NCBI GenBank assembly: GCA_964592255.1
Contig: CAZQCI010000117.1
Span: 1 to 6,398, forward strand
Length of the DNA stretch: 6,398 bases
Direction of reading: 5' to 3'
From: CAZQCI01 sp964592255
GTDB lineage: Bacteria > UBA10199 > SBBF01
Shown here piece after piece: positions 4,663 to 6,398 of this stretch. Under the pieces are notes generated by a model. The model saw nothing but the letters and a program-made list of their open reading frames with translations, made no database searches and was not told the DNA's origin. The translations under genes were made by a program, and so were the position numbers. Every line of letters begins with the position of its first letter. Position 1 is the stretch's first letter.

Positions 4663-4884
4663 TTAAGCTTTTTTGATATCTTGTTTATCTGAAGGAGGGC
4701 GAACACCATGCACGACATCATCGTCATCTTGAAATGGCATATTCTTATAGTCTTCAATAACCTTTCCGCGATCTTTGCTTCCATAAACATAAACAATAAT
4801 GGCACAAAACGCGACAAAGAAAATCACTAAACCTAATGGCTTTGTATTTTCCATACTTGAAAACCAAGTAATGAGACCATCCAT
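4663..4884 (-). CDS. ccoQ: cbb3-type oxidase small subunit CcoQ (FixQ)
   Basis: Small single-span membrane protein of 73 aa that stabilises or helps assemble the cbb3 oxidase. Residues about 15-35 (PLGLVIFFVAFCAIIVYVYG) form the one membrane helix; the cytoplasmic tail carries a DDDD run and VRPPSDKQ. The start is ATG 4884: AGGAGGT at 4891-4897 leaves 6 nt before it, while the GTG two codons earlier directly touches the ribosome site. Position between ccoO and ccoP is the canonical one. CcoQ sequences diverge quickly, so context carries much of the call. Confidence 0.93.
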   Translation of the reverse strand: MDGLITWFSSMENTKPLGLVIFFVAFCAIIVYVYGSKDRGKVIEDYKNMPFQDDDDVVHGVRPPSDKQDIKKA

Positions 4885-4890
4885 TTTCAC

Positions 4891-4897
4891 ACCTCCT
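4891..4897 (-). promoter_or_regulatory. Ribosome binding site that sets the ccoQ start
   Basis: AGGAGGT on the minus strand ends immediately before a GTG codon (4890-4888) and 6 nt before ATG (4884-4882). Only the ATG has workable spacing, which shortens the open frame by two codons. Confidence 0.8.
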
Positions 4898-4929
4898 GCA
4901 CTAATTCGTTTAAAAAATTAAATAAACGA

Positions 4930-5667
4930 TTAGCGATATTTAACAAACTCATCATTTTTATACTTGCTAAAGTCAACCATTGTTCCTAACACTTGCAAGT
5001 ATGCCACGAGTGCATCCATCTCGGTAATATTATTACGATCACCGTCATAGTTACCAGCTTGTGCTTGATCAATTAAGTTTTTCTTAGCATCTGGAATATG
5101 AAGTTGTTTTGCAACTTCTTCGCCAAATTGTTTGACGTTCCGATCATATTCAGCTTTACTGATAGAATAAGGAACACCTGTTGTACGCAATGCTTTCATC
5201 CGATCTTCAATATCGGAATAATCCAAATTAGTGGATAACAACCATGGGTAATTTGGCATAACAGATTCACGAACCATAGAACGTGGTGCAATCAAATGTT
5301 GTACATGCCATTCGTTTGAATACTTTTTACCTACACGTGCTAAATCAGGACCTGTCCGTTTGGAACCCCATTGGAAAGGATGATCATATTTGGATTCAGC
5401 CGCTAAAGAATAATGACCATAACGCAATGCTTCGTCACGGAAAGGACGAATCATTTGAGAATGGCATAAATAACAGCCTTCACGAATATATAAGTCACGT
5501 CCACGAGATTCTAATGGTGTATACGGGCGAACACCATCTGCTTTTTCAACAGTGTTTTCAATAAAGAAAAGCGGGGTAATTTCGATAAGACCACCAATAC
5601 TAATCGCGATCATCACGAAAACGAGCATAATGCCCAGATTTTTTTCAATCGTATCATGCTTGACCAT
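4930..5667 (-). CDS. ccoO: cbb3-type cytochrome c oxidase monoheme subunit CcoO
   Basis: Membrane-anchored monoheme cytochrome c of 245 aa that relays electrons from CcoP to the CcoN active site. One N-terminal membrane segment (about 13-35) is followed by TPLESRGRDLYIREGCYLCH with the heme c motif CYLCH (65-69) and SQMIRPFRDE, then GHYSLAAESKYDHPFQWGSKRTGPDLARVG, all diagnostic for CcoO/FixO. The sixth heme ligand is probably Met137 in MPNYPWL. The length is in the normal 200-250 range. The start has AAGGAAG about 6 nt upstream. It follows ccoN after a 72-nt spacer containing a hairpin, and ccoQ begins 45 nt after its stop. Confidence 0.97.
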   Translation of the reverse strand: MVKHDTIEKNLGIMLVFVMIAISIGGLIEITPLFFIENTVEKADGVRPYTPLESRGRDLYIREGCYLCHSQMIRPFRDEALRYGHYSLAAESKYDHPFQWGSKRTGPDLARVGKKYSNEWHVQHLIAPRSMVRESVMPNYPWLLSTNLDYSDIEDRMKALRTTGVPYSISKAEYDRNVKQFGEEVAKQLHIPDAKKNLIDQAQAGNYDGDRNNITEMDALVAYLQVLGTMVDFSKYKNDEFVKYR

Positions 5668-5688
5668 GAGTTCTTCCTTGTCACAAAA

Positions 5689-5714
5689 GTGGGAGGACTT
5701 TCACCTCCTCCCAC
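5689..5714 (-). promoter_or_regulatory. Stem-loop in the ccoN-ccoO spacer
   Basis: GTGGGAGGA (5689-5697) and TCCTCCCAC (5706-5714) form a perfect 9-bp, GC-rich stem with an 8-nt loop. Outer CTTG/CAAG could add four pairs. In the operon transcript it is followed only by TTTTG, too short a U-tract for a strong terminator. It may act as partial attenuator or as an RNA-stability or processing element setting ccoN versus ccoOQP levels. Confidence 0.7.
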
Positions 5715-5739
5715 TGTCAAGTCGATGTTTGAACAACAA

Positions 5740-6398
5740 TTAAGCTGTAGCTAAACCAGCAGCACGTAATTTTGCTTCTTTCTCAGCAGCTTGACCAGAA
5801 CGGATAGTTTTGTAGCAGTTATATACCATTAAAACCATACCCGCTAAGAAGAAGACACCACCCAAGGCACGCATTGCATAGAATGGATGCATTGCAGCAA
5901 CAGATTCCACAAAAGAATATTGTAAGTTGCCGAAATCATCAAATGCACGCCACATCAAGCCTTGCATAATCCCTGAAATCCACATTGCAGTAATGTACAG
6001 TAACACCCCAATTGTTGCTAACCAGAAATGAACTGTCACTAAACGAACGCTATATAATTGTGTATTCCATAAACGTGGAATCATGTGATACATTGAACCA
6101 AATGTAATCATTGCCACCCAACCCAATGCACCAGAGTGAACATGACCGACTGTCCAGTCTGTATAGTGGGAAAGTGCGTTCACATCTTTTAATGACATCA
6201 TTGGTCCTTCAAAAGTAGACATGCCATAGAAAGATAAAGAAACAATCATGAAGCGCATGATTGGGTCTGTACGCAATTTATCCCATGCGCCAGAAAGGGT
6301 CATAATCCCATTAATCATCCCACCCCAAGATGGTAAGAGTAACATGATAGAGTAAGTTGCTGCTAAAGTAGATGTCCAATATGGAATAGCTGTCCAAT
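5740..6398 (-). CDS. ccoN: cbb3-type cytochrome c oxidase catalytic subunit CcoN, C-terminal part
   Basis: Catalytic heme-copper subunit that reduces oxygen and pumps protons in the inner membrane, working at very low oxygen. The frame runs off the window end, so only the last 218 residues of about 480 are visible; the ATG at 6345 is internal, as the preceding WTAIPYWTSTLAATYSI is typical CcoN. Key blocks: LLLPSWGGMINGIMTLSGAW, LSFYGMSTFEGPMM, and HYTDWTVGHVHSGALGW. The HVH pair in the last block supplies the axial ligands of high-spin heme b3 and low-spin heme b. Later hydrophobic stretches give the C-terminal helices, ending in a basic tail. The CuB ligands and the operon promoter lie beyond the window. 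First gene in the visible operon order N-O-Q-P. Confidence 0.97.
   Translation of the reverse strand, partial: WTAIPYWTSTLAATYSIMLLLPSWGGMINGIMTLSGAWDKLRTDPIMRFMIVSLSFYGMSTFEGPMMSLKDVNALSHYTDWTVGHVHSGALGWVAMITFGSMYHMIPRLWNTQLYSVRLVTVHFWLATIGVLLYITAMWISGIMQGLMWRAFDDFGNLQYSFVESVAAMHPFYAMRALGGVFFLAGMVLMVYNCYKTIRSGQAAEKEAKLRAAGLATA

Noticed and set aside
4906..4929. 7-bp inverted repeat between ccoO and ccoQ
   Set aside because: AT-rich stem with a 10-nt loop; too weak to support a terminator or regulator.
5283..5743. Two + strand open frames (93 and 63 codons)
   Set aside because: Antisense to ccoO and its upstream spacer, where the minus-strand gene is certain.

Overview
The window appears to be two unrelated stretches of genome joined at about position 3100, with a further 10-N scaffold gap at 993-1002. 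The left part (1 to about 3100, + strand) is accessory DNA. It holds an excisionase-like helix-turn-helix gene broken at a tandem 22-bp repeat, a 36-aa small ORF behind an RNA-type hairpin, a HigB/HigA toxin-antitoxin pair with an operator inside its promoter, and a two-gene sensory operon. That operon has a consensus sigma70 promoter, a cyclic-di-AMP (ydaO/yuaA class) riboswitch, a short KdpD-type histidine kinase and a KdpE-type response regulator. A GC-rich palindrome of the kind seen in many uncultivated-bacterium assemblies sits at the kinase/regulator boundary. Palindrome and riboswitch together suggest a low-GC, environmental, non-beta/gammaproteobacterial lineage, possibly a candidate phylum. 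The exact phylum cannot be read from this sequence.

The right part (about 3100-6398) looks like low-GC Betaproteobacteria. It has a truncated rlmE (ftsJ) divergent from yhbY, a bidirectional terminator, and the cbb3 cytochrome oxidase operon ccoNOQP on the minus strand, with ccoN cut by the window end. In betaproteobacteria rlmE is usually followed by ftsH. Here rlmE stops after about 70 codons and runs straight into the end of kdpE.

The operon logic on the left is the best biology in the window. c-di-AMP is a known regulator of potassium uptake, and full-length KdpD proteins in some Gram-positives sense it through a USP domain. This KdpD lacks that whole cytoplasmic N-terminal half, but a c-di-AMP aptamer lies in its mRNA leader, so the ligand input may have moved from protein to RNA. 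On the right, CcoN, CcoO and CcoP form a high-affinity terminal oxidase for microaerobic respiration and CcoQ is its small assembly/stability subunit.

Main cautions: the kdpE/rlmE junction is probably an assembly chimera, so the two halves should not be assumed to share a genome. The N gap falls inside higA, where the sequence on both sides encodes the same short motif.
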